Shown: piece by piece, positions 9,331 through 18,189 of the stretch | Position numbering within the stretch: the stretch's first letter is position 1 | How the letters are laid out: each line of letters begins with the position of its first letter | Origin: Kappaphycus alvarezii | Lineage: Eukaryota > Rhodophyta > Florideophyceae > Gigartinales > Solieriaceae | DNA: 64,000 nt | Assembly: GCA_002205965.3 (NCBI GenBank) | Contig: NADL03000080.1 | Coordinates: 124,001-188,000, forward strand | Direction: 5' to 3' | Notes under the pieces: model-generated | The model's input: the letters and a program-made list of their open reading frames with translations, nothing else | Database searches by the model: none | Told to the model about the DNA's origin: nothing | Translations under genes and position numbers: made by a program

Positions 9331-10020
9331 ACAGTAGTCAGTACTTTATAGAGTAGGAAATCGTCATTCTAGCCCCGAGATTAAGGGGTTTCTGGACGTG
9401 TCTAGAAGCCTTCACCAAAGTATGAAGATTTTGTAGCCGGATTATCTGGTCAACACGGTCTCGTGATGGGAGGATGGCGCTCGAATGCGTTCACCACGAT
9501 CAAAGAGGTGGCACGGTCGGTCGCCGACTTCATCCTGAACTAATTCTCTAGAGTAAGGGCCATTCTCCTTCAACGACACGACGTTTTGACGGTCAATTCC
9601 AACGCCGCCTACATGTTGACTGGGCAATCGGCTGCTTTTTACTTGGTGGAAAGGGGTAAGATTTGGGGTGATTCAATACTTGAAAGACGTGGTCAGCTGT
9701 TTCCAGTGCTACATGAAGAGTCGCGGATTGGCCGACGGGCAATACGGTGGTACAGTACGCCCATTATTCTTTAGAGGGCTGGCTCCAGGTCATCCAGGAG
9801 GCAAGCTGCGGAGTGAGCCAGGAGGCGAACTGCGTTGGAAATGGCAAAGACGGCAGCATGCCTTTGCATCACAATCCCCGCACCTTTCCATAACTTTCTA
9901 TAACCTTGTTGGTGGAAATGCTCCGTTACTGGTGCTGCAGATCCTGAAGCCTGGTTTGAATGCAAGTGCCTATGGCTCTCAACCTTCTTGCCACCCGCAG
10001 AAACCAACCCCATTACCCTC
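9331..10020. other. Stretch without a recognised gene
   Basis: Several overlapping short open frames occur on both strands but no domain is recognised. At about 9667-9715 the plus strand encodes VIQYLKDVVSC, which resembles VVKYLKDIVGC at about 20206-20250. The DNA is also similar there, so both may be scraps of one repeated coding sequence. Confidence 0.3.
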
Positions 10021-10024
10021 TTAG

Positions 10025-10470
10025 TAACATAGCAAAGAAAATTAGCACGACTGCTTGCTAATGGGAGAGCGGATGCGCTTCTCTCTGACATAGAGGAAAT
10101 GTTAACAGTGAATATTCATGATGCTCGTGGTCCCGATAGTTTGAACAAAACATACAAAGAAGCCACAAAAATGCAATAGAAAGGTTCTTTACCCCCTTGA
10201 AGAAGTTGTAGAGTCCCTCCAGGCTGGTTGCCCAGATATCGTCATGAAGCCTTTGAGCCGGTCCCATCTAGACGAATCTCCGGACGTTATTCATGCTCAA
10301 CAGTTAGATAGAATTCAGGCATTACTGGCCTGTGTTCCCAAACCTAGAAAGGTTTCTGTCAGTATAATCTTACGTGCGGGATCGGAAAAGTCAAAAAGAG
10401 AATGGAACGACTGCGTGGAGTGCTTTTCGTCTCAGTCTCAGGTTATTGTGCACCAGCCGTAACAGTGACA
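10025..10470 (+). pseudogene. Unassigned coding-like remnant
   Basis: Plus-strand text reads LANGRADALLSDIEEMLTVN, HDARGPDSLNKTYKEA, then in another frame LEEVVESLQAGCPDIVMKPL and HAQQLDRIQALLACVPKPRK. The composition is protein-like, and the arrangement faintly recalls the linker before the RT domain of endonuclease-type LINEs (repeated Gly-Arg-Ala, then a Val/Ile-His-Asp segment). I cannot assign it. It carries at least one internal stop and one frame change, so it is not a working gene as it stands. It lies about 700 bp to the right of the LINE 3' end but on the opposite strand. Confidence 0.25.
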
Positions 10471-11206
10471 ATTGTCCCAACTCCACTACTGAAGCGATGA
10501 GACAGAACAGGAATGGTGGCGTAAAAAGGATGGCGAGGTATGGAAAATCGAGAATTTGGCAACAGGACAGGTAAGGATTGCTTGCTCACGTGTACCCTTG
10601 TACAACTCCCAACAAGATAAAATCGCGCTGTTCCATACAGTATGACTCTACACTAGTGGGACTGCCTGGACGGAATAATACTGTAAAGTACTGTACGGAA
10701 CAGTCTTTCATGCGAGCCAACACTTGAAAACGGAGGTTAATACAGTACAGTACAGTACAATAGTACAGTACAAGAAGGAACGGTACAGTACTGTACATTA
10801 CAGTGTCTCCAATACGGTACCAACTCGTTTTGCGACTGCGTTGCTCCCACTGGCACGGCAATTCCACTGTCGCCAGCGGCTTTGTCCTTACCGCAGGAGC
10901 AATGGCACTCCAATGGTTGGTCATGGGACAAGGGCGCATCCGCAATAAAGGACTTTCAGCAGCTTGTCAATTCGAGTCGTTTGTCGTCGTGAAGACATTA
11001 CTGCAGAACGCTCAGCAACACTGTCGTGAATCCCAACTTCCTCTTCATTTGGTTCCATAGGCCGTCCTTCATCAGCCTTCTGGAGGGAAACATCTACATA
11101 AGTTTTAACCACGTCTGCTTCCCCTATCCGAACCTCAGCCAAACTTCTTGCCGTCATCGAAAAGTCAAAACCCAGCAATTCTAGTGAGCTCGAAACCCTC
11201 AGCTTT
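10471..11206. other. Downstream flank of the kinase gene, no gene seen
   Basis: Contains the (TACAG)n cluster described separately. No gene is recognised; short frames on both strands look like chance. The 3' untranslated region of the minus-strand kinase would lie at its right end. No clear polyadenylation signal stood out. Confidence 0.3.
10735..10806. repeat. (TACAG)n / GTACTGTAC cluster
   Basis: TACAGTACAGTACAGTACAA is followed by further GTACAGTAC/GTACTGTAC units. The unit is a 5-mer, and its overlap makes the near-palindrome GTACTGTAC/GTACAGTAC. Similar clusters recur at 14.0-14.6, 16.5, 17.95-18.1, 18.27, 44.87 and 51.18 kb. Confidence 0.8.
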
Positions 11207-12974
11207 TCAGTATACCGGGGGTCTTCCCTCTTTCGCACTACCCCTCTTCCTCCACCTCCATCTGCCCACCCCCTCCCCCCAGCTTCCCCCTTCCCCTGCT
11301 ACTCCCACCGTCTCCGTCATCAGTCGCTGCACGCTGTTCATGCTACTACTCCCGAAACTCCCCCCTCCTAATCCTCCTCTCCCGATGTAGTCCCCCTCTC
11401 TCTCTATCCTGCCCGCAGCTGGTGGACTCCCTAGGCTCTCTCCCCAACTGCTCCTGGATTTCACCGTGGACCCAGTGCTAATCCGCGACATCACTGTCGT
11501 CGAGTGCCTTTGCACAATGCCGCCAACTTTTTTCCCCTCCTCCTCAAACCCCCCCCCCTTCTTCGGCGCGATGTCAATTCCGCTCACGTTAAACTGAAAC
11601 CTCTTCTCCAGCCTACTGACTCGCAACCGCATCCCCGGGGTACATCTCACCAACCTCAGTACCACCCTCACAGCCATCACCGCTACTCGAAACCGGTACA
11701 ATCCCTCCATTACCGCCCCGCCTAGCTTTCCGGTCAAACTCAACATCCCTACCTCGCTTACCAGCTCCTCTTCTTCCACTCCCCCCTCTTGAAACCAATC
11801 ATGCAACAGTACCACCTCCGCAGACGGTCTTTTCCGCCGGTCCACGTTAAGCAAACTGCGTATCAACGAGATCGCCTCCCGGGACACACCTCCAAACCCT
11901 TCTTGCGGGAACCTCACCTTACCACTCCGGGCCTTCTTGAACACATCCGGCGGATACTCCCCCTCAAACGGCAACTCGCGGCTTAGCATATTATACAACG
12001 TCACCCCCGCTGCCCACATATCCACCTCTGTCCCAAACACTACCGCCCTATCCCCATCCGTTGTTCTGGTCATGACTGTTGCCTCCGGTGCCAAGTATTC
12101 CGGCGTGCCCACGACCTGTCGCGAACTTTCTGGATCCTCAAGAAAACAAGCCAGACTAAAATCGGACAACTTGGCGGTTTCGCACCACTTGACACCGTCC
12201 GAGATGTCCAAAAAGATATTTTGCGGCTTCACGTTGCGATGGGCAATGCCCCCCTCGAGTGTAGATGCCCGAGGGCACCAAACAAGCGCCTCATAATCAT
12301 CCTAGCCTCGCCTTCGCCCAGACCAGAGCCCTGTTTCACCAATCTCCTATCCAATGGACCGCCACCCATCAACTCCATAACTACAAACAAATCATACGGA
12401 GATTCAAATATGTCAATGGTCTGTACAATGCACGGATGTTGAATGGTCATGCGGATGTTGACCTCTTTCTCGGCAAATTCCCGATCACTTGTCCTTGCAC
12501 GGTCCTTGTTCATAATCTTAACCGCGGCATGATCACCAGTGGACACATCAAAGGCAAAGACAACCTCGGAAGCCCTGCCCTTGCCTAGTTGACGATGGGT
12601 AACCAACTTGTAGTAGCTGGAGACCTCCCATTCGCAAACTCAAAGGCTTGTTTGCAGACCCTGACTTCGGCCTCAGTGGCCCATTGCATCCATATGCGAT
12701 ATGTAGAGAGTCGAATGGAGCATTCCAAACGATTATTGCGATCGATTTGCATAAGGCCGCGATGAATGGGGAGCGTAAGAATGGCGGAGCGTGGATTGTC
12801 CGTGGAACAAATAAGAAGAGAGGCGGCATGGATAATGACGAAACGGCGGGCGGGGCGAAGAAGTTTAGAGGTCTTGACAAGCGCCCAGCCGGAGAAGGTG
12901 CGGGTGGGTCCGGAAAGAACGGCCATCTCTGTTTTAGCGGAGCGAGCGGCGGCGTGATAATTGACTCGATGCAT
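11207..12974 (-). pseudogene. PH domain-CaMK-like protein kinase with altered catalytic motifs (frame interrupted twice)
   Basis: From an ATG at 12974 (MHRVNYHAAARSAKTEM; a second ATG at 12925) the protein opens with a pleckstrin-homology domain: FSGWALVKT...RRFVIIHAASLLI, ending in a helix WATEAEVRVCKQAFEFA. PH domains bind phosphoinositides or partner proteins at membranes. A kinase domain follows: YYKLVTHRQLGKGRASEV (Gly loop), HAAVKIMNK (Lys), VVMELMGGGPLDRRL (CaMK-like hinge), GTPEYLAPEA and DMWAAGVTLYNML. A Gly/Ser-rich tail ends at 11207. The catalytic loop reads HRNVKPQN, with Asn for the catalytic Asp, and the DFG motif reads DFS. Both could arise by G-to-A change. The frame shifts near 12620 (PH/kinase boundary) and near 12250 (in a run of six G just before HRN). 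Each looks like one missing base. It is either a pseudogene or a pseudokinase gene with sequence errors. No introns are evident. Confidence 0.75.
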
Positions 12975-13900
12975 ATTGCAAGAGGAGGGAAGGATAAGAA
13001 CGGGGTGACGGGGGGAAGAGGGAACACAAGGGGCGGACGGGGACGGACGGGGGACGGGACAGGAAGGAGTTGTTGGGAGTAGGTCTAATGAAGCGGATAG
13101 TAGGGACAAGAGGGAGAGCTGGAAATGTGTGTGGAGGGGGGTCGGGATGTAGACACGGACGGGGTATGGCGTGGCGGCAGAGGTGGGAATATAGGGACAG
13201 GGGATGAAGAAACGTGGGGCGAGGATGAGATAGCGGAGAGGCCCGGGATAAAGGGAGTTGGAGGGGGAGAGAGGACTCGTAGCGGGGCGGGGGTTGAATG
13301 AAGTGTAGGCGAGGAGGGTGATGGGTGGGTGCGGCGGGAGCGAGTGACGGTTGAAAGCGGGATGCTGTGGGGACGAGGGAAGGATGAGAGGAGCTGATGG
13401 GGATGGAGCGTGGGCCTGGAAGGGATGGAGGAATGGGTAGAAACGCAGACTGAGTAGGGTGAGAGTGGATTTTGTTTGTATACGGCGACAGAATAATGAG
13501 AGTTGGGCGCATCCTTGAGGTGTTTATTGGGTTTCTGCTTCGGAGTGTCGAGAAGATTGCCACGTTATGGCCCGATGGGGGCTAAGGGATAATGGGACGA
13601 AGGAGGGGTGGGGGCGGGAAAGGAAGGTTAATGTAGAGTGCTCGGGGTTTGCGCAGTTCCAAAAAGTTGCTTTGCACAGAAATTCGGAACAGGGGCAGTG
13701 TATGGCATTTTTTTGGGTGATGGGGGATTTGGGATAGGATAGGATGGGATGAGATGGGATGGTTTGTTTTTTGTTTTCTTTTTTCTTTTCCTGGGTTTCG
13801 TTTTGACCCCTTGCAGAATATGTACAGTAGGTTGGAAGTATTCCAACCGTCGCGATTAGAAAACCAGAAATTTTTGAATAATTGAGGTTCCGCTCTTATT
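12975..13900. other. Upstream flank of the kinase gene, strongly purine-rich on the plus strand
   Basis: The plus strand is rich in GGG/GGA runs from about 12950 to 13470, so the minus strand (the kinase sense strand) is C/T-rich just upstream of the start. This pyrimidine-rich tract may be the promoter or 5' UTR. A long open frame on the minus strand (to about 13563) is Pro/Ser/His-rich low complexity produced by this bias, so I do not call it a gene. Confidence 0.4.
13728..13763 (+). repeat. (GGGAT/GGATA)n microsatellite
   Basis: GGGATAGGATAGGATGGGAT is followed by GAGATGGGATGG: an imperfect 5-bp tandem repeat. The short length and internal position argue against telomeric sequence. Confidence 0.7.
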
Positions 13901-15930
13901 TGACGATTGATTTTTGAGGAAATCGGGTCGCAGGACCAAATGCTGAATATCGGATGCCGATGGGGGGTTATGGGTTCGGATGTAAAATGTTCACGCGATC
14001 ATGTACTGTACCGTACAGCAGTAGTTTGTCTCTGTCAAATCGCGAGCACTCAGCTTGCTGTTATGCTTTGCACTGTACGCAGTGTACGGTTATCGTCTTG
14101 TACAGTACTGTACATACGTCCTGTACTGTACAAACACGTTAACCATAGTTGTTGGGAAGAATACATCTGGCACGAAAAACAAGCGCTGCAGTTCAGTGTA
14201 ATGACTAGATTTATCTACAGTACAGTACAGTACAGTACAGAGCAGTGCGGAAAATCAAGCCGATTCTAGATTGTTGCCTTTCGACAGTATCGACATTTAT
14301 GAACGGAAAGCAATGCCATCGCTGCTATAGAACGGAAAGATAAAGCAACCGATACAGATTCGACATGAATGCAGCCGGCAAGCTACCGAGCGGAAGAGAC
14401 GCGAGACAGGTCGAGTGAGGCATTTTTTTGACAGATGCAGCTCTAACAAGGAATGGCACATCTCGGACGTGTCAAAAGGTGCACCATACTCTACTGTATG
14501 TCTCGCGAATGTAGCACTTTGGTAACTGGCAAGATATGTAATCCCATACAGTACTGTACAGCTGTACAGCTGTGTAGAAATGGTTTGGTGGCAAAACTGG
14601 GCAATCAAGATAAAAAGGGAAACTAATATTTTTCTCTAAAACAGCATTCCACTGGTTTCTCAATGGGGATTCTGTCCACGGCGGGGTATAGTATCTAGCA
14701 GGGCAGGCTCGGTATGGCACGAGAGCACCAGGTATTGCGAAATCAGAAATCCGCGTTGACATTCTTCCCAGTTTGGCGTCATGAGTCGTCAGCGACACTG
14801 CACTCTCGCGCAAGTCGACAACATGGAAGACAGCCTCTGGCAGTAATGATTAGTGACATCCGCCACTCTTGCTAAAAATTAAATCTATTGATAGCCGTAT
14901 CTTGGCGATGGTCAGTGAACATTGGTTACCTCGAGCTAGGTATTTTCCCTGTCATTGTGTTCAATAAGGATCCGTACAGGTACAATTGGACCTCTCGATA
15001 CTGGTAGGGTCTGTATTGTGTCGGTACAATGCCATATTTCCCTCTGCTCGGGTTTTTTGCGGCCGAATTTTGTTTGTTCTAGGTACGTTATTACGGTACT
15101 ACGCTATCTTAGTATTAATTTTATTGCATTAAGTTTAGGATACAATTGCAGTAGCCTTGGATACAGCTTTTTGCATTTCTACAGTTTTGTCGGGCTGTTG
15201 GGTCATTGATTTCCCTTTCACCGCAGTCTAGCTCTACGCGTGGAAATGGCTCGTGACCGTGCGGTAGTAATAATTGAATTGACAAGCGTTGGTCATTTAT
15301 CTTCTAGGCAATAACCGCCATCAATCACTACGCTGACCAACTCAGGCTTCGAGATACGTACTGCTGCTGCCGCATCTCACTTGTACAACACGAGGGTTTG
15401 GTCGAATTCCAAAAAGCTTAACCGTAGTAAGAAAAATTCAAAGCGTTTCCTCACCTTTGACAAATCGTATACTGTAGTGTGTTAGTTTGCGAAAGGTACT
15501 TGTTGATTGCTTTGAGCTTACAATACGGTATGTCCTGTAATGAAATCACTGTATCGTACCATATCATTCCTCATCAGGAGCCAACTTTCTCCACGACTTT
15601 TTCCTAGATTTTAATAAAATTCTTGGTGTATGAATACTAGCGTAAAACGTCCTTTGGCTCATACGAAATGCTTCATTGTTTGAAACAATGAACGAGAAAA
15701 TTTTTCTAATGTTAATATGATCATAAAATACAAAAAAAAAAAGAGAGTAAGTAGTCCTGTACTTTACTGTACAACCCTGTACCAAGTTGAAAACTGATTT
15801 GCCAAAAGTTGCAACGATCATATTCGACTAACAAATTAAAACCATTCAATAACTGACTCCTATAACATTAGCATGAAGAAATTGAATGCATTCAGTATCT
15901 TGACAGAAAATACACTGTACACAACTGCGC
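13901..15930. other. Gene-poor stretch with GTACTGTAC clusters
   Basis: No domain is recognised in either strand. GTACTGTAC-type near-palindromes occur at about 14003-14020, 14098-14131, 14216-14240 and 14548-14575, with looser copies near 15760-15785. A frame at 14955-15209 (+) is Ser/Tyr/Leu-rich without recognisable features. Confidence 0.4.
14216..14241. repeat. (TACAG)n tandem repeat
   Basis: TACAGTACAGTACAGTACAG, extended by a few bases: five near-perfect 5-bp units. Confidence 0.8.
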
Positions 15931-17055
15931 ATGAGTCCAACCCAAGTACAGGATACTAAGCCTGCGGGTAGCCCCACAACTGAAGGACAATACTGCTCAA
16001 TCGCCACAGTGGCGACCCCACCGGTCCGGTCCTCTGCTCGTCACTGTCATCGTGATCCCAAATCCCTTTTATCATTCTTGTGTCCCGATCTCATCCCGCC
16101 GCAACCTACAAACCTCGTCACCATCATATTGCGGCCAGTGACCCCATAGCCTACGGTACACTCGCAGAAACTCGTTGACAAATTTCTGCACCTGGCCCCC
16201 GTTTCATTAACAACCCCATCAGAGTTTCTCTACTTGCAACACAACACAAACACTACTTTCATACACCGCTCCACGCTACCCCACCAAAGCTGCCACCGCA
16301 ACCCACCCACCACTACTTTTGCCAATCTTTACAGAAAAATCCCTCAACAACTCCATCATACTCCCGACTATCCGCCCTTGCGCTCCCCCGCTCTCCACTG
16401 CTCTCCCCCGCCTCTCCTCACAAGACAAAATCCCTAATCCAACTCTGGCCCTGCTCCAAAAGTCTCCCCAAACTCCGCTCACCTTTCCCCACACTACGGT
16501 ACAGGACAGTACAGTACAGTTCTGTACAACACACCTCTACACGCCACGCGCCACGCGCCATGCGCCACACGCCGCCCCGCCCCACCATACTCACTTCACT
16601 CTTAAAACCAACCATAAATTATCCCGCTTCGCAGCTTCATCCCCAACCACCCCCAAAATCACCTATTTTCCCAAAATTATCCCACCAAGCAGGTTTCAGG
16701 CTCACGCTCACGCATCCATTTCATACCCAGCCTGTCATACTGTACCATACCATACCAACGACTGTACACACGCCGTAAATCCGCGGTGGAGCCGAAACCA
16801 TCACCGCTGTCCTGCCCGCTACCCACGCATGTCCACGCTACTAGCACCGGCCGACGTAAACATTCGGCACCTCCTATCACACTACACCTCAACCTTCCGC
16901 AGCCCCATCCATGTCCACACATGGCGCCATCAATACCACCGCATACTATGAAACCCTTACTGTGCTCCCATTCTCTACTTTTACACTCGTACAAATACTG
17001 TGCACCCGACGATATAGCGGCGGCAAGTGGGGGTATGTCGGCCAGACTCAAGTAA
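15931..17055. other. Pyrimidine- and A-rich plus strand, no gene recognised
   Basis: From about 15950 to 16990 the plus strand is dominated by C, A and T and poor in G. That bias creates long Pro/Thr/His-rich open frames (for example 16319-16951), which are low-complexity and match no domain I know. A minus-strand frame at 16677-17087 (MSSSNHNSYIIYLSLADIPP) is less biased and could be a decayed gene, but I cannot support it. Confidence 0.35.
16541..16576 (+). repeat. Short GC-rich tandem repeat
   Basis: CGCCACGCGCCACGCGCCAT is followed by GCGCCACACGCC: an imperfect 8-9 bp tandem repeat. It lies just right of a GTACAGTAC cluster at about 16500-16530. Confidence 0.6.
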
Positions 17056-17059
17056 ATGA

Positions 17060-17815
17060 TATATGAATTGTGGTTGGACGAGGACAACGTGGCAAGATTG
17101 TGTACTTTGCGAATGGGCGGTGCAGAGTGGCGGGACGTTTGGTTCTGGGTTTGGCATTTGGTCCCTTCTCTCTATACAAAGCATTGCGATATATATTGGC
17201 GGTTTGTCATGCGCTGGGCAAACCAGGTTTGACCTTTGTTTTTCAACATATAGCAAGGAGCCGTCACTGGGCAGACGGTGGGGTTGGAGTGGCATTTGGT
17301 ACTTTGTCTCCGAATGGGGGATGTGGTGGTGGCGGTTGGTGGCGACACCAATGCCACATTGGTTGGGGCATGTCGCATGCTTTGGGACTGAGAGAGAAGT
17401 TTACTTCAATGAGTATCTGGGGTTTGAGGGGGGGGAAAGGATAAGGGGTTTTAGGGGGAGATAGACTGTACCGAAGGTGTCATTGAGGGAAGCTATTCAT
17501 CAGCAAGGCCGTTGGGTAATGATGGAGGTAGATGCCGATGACATGTCCCTTTGGTAGGAGGGGGACGTGTGGCTGTCTGGTGATTGGCATGGAGGGCACT
17601 GATGAAGTGGTTGGGAACAACGTCTATTGGTATGCGTGGTCATGCAGTGCTGTACCATATGCGGAGGCTTCTTGGGCGTTCCAACGGGGAGTGTTGGATG
17701 AGTGGTTGCTGTGGAAGGCGGATTTCATACCGTAGAGGCGCCGAGTCAGAATGCAAATTCGGGTTTTGGAATGCTGCGGTTTCTGCGATGCAGTGGAAGG
17801 TTCTCAAGTGAGGGC
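17060..17815 (+). other. G-rich plus strand with overlapping open frames, no gene recognised
   Basis: The strand bias flips here to G-rich. Two overlapping plus frames (17063-17464 and 17070-17444) are open, Gly/Trp-rich and without a known motif. The segment GTTTGGCATTTGGTCCCTTC (about 17149) is echoed by GAGTGGCATTTGGTACTTTG (about 17287), suggesting an internal duplication. It could be a decayed coding sequence. Confidence 0.25.
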
Positions 17816-17949
17816 GACATCGGGGCAATACAGTAAAGATGTGTCTCGGTAAGGATTCCGGACACAAGACCCTCGATAACGATGAGTTTGCCAGCATCAG
17901 CAACCGCAACGGATGGGTCGAACATTTTATTGATGGGCCCCAGTTTTGC

Positions 17950-18080
17950 CTGTACATTACAGTAGAGTACGCGACACTACGTACTGCACTGAAGGAATTG
18001 TACCGTACAAAAGTAAGCAAAACAGTACAGTAGTTGACTGTATTTGTACAGTACTTTGTACAGTCCTGCCTAGACATTAC
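17950..18080. repeat. GTACTGTAC / TACAGTAC cluster
   Basis: Several units in about 130 bp, including GTACATTACAGTAGAGTAC, ACAGTACAGTAG, TTTGTACAGTACTTTGTACA and a nearby CCGTACTGTACTG at about 18264. Confidence 0.65.
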
Positions 18081-18189
18081 ACAATTCTGTTCATGAATGA
18101 ACACACACTGTTCAGTAGTGCTGTAGCGAACTGTTTCCAGGACAGTACACTATATCTTCACTTTAATTTTATCGAATGTGGCTAGTCGC

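Noticed and set aside
8847-9356. A 169-codon plus-strand frame over the LINE tail
   Set aside because: The opposite strand carries the recognisable restriction-like endonuclease motifs, so this frame is its shadow.
12934-13563. A 209-codon Pro/Ser/His-rich frame upstream of the kinase
   Set aside because: Low-complexity translation of a strongly C/T-biased strand; no domain and no continuity with the PH frame.
13728-13763. Telomere-like G-rich repeat
   Set aside because: Short, imperfect, internal to the window and with a varying unit; an ordinary microsatellite fits better.
16319-16951. A 210-codon Pro/Thr/His-rich frame on the plus strand
   Set aside because: G-poor sequence lacks stops by composition; overlapping frames are equally open and no motif is seen.
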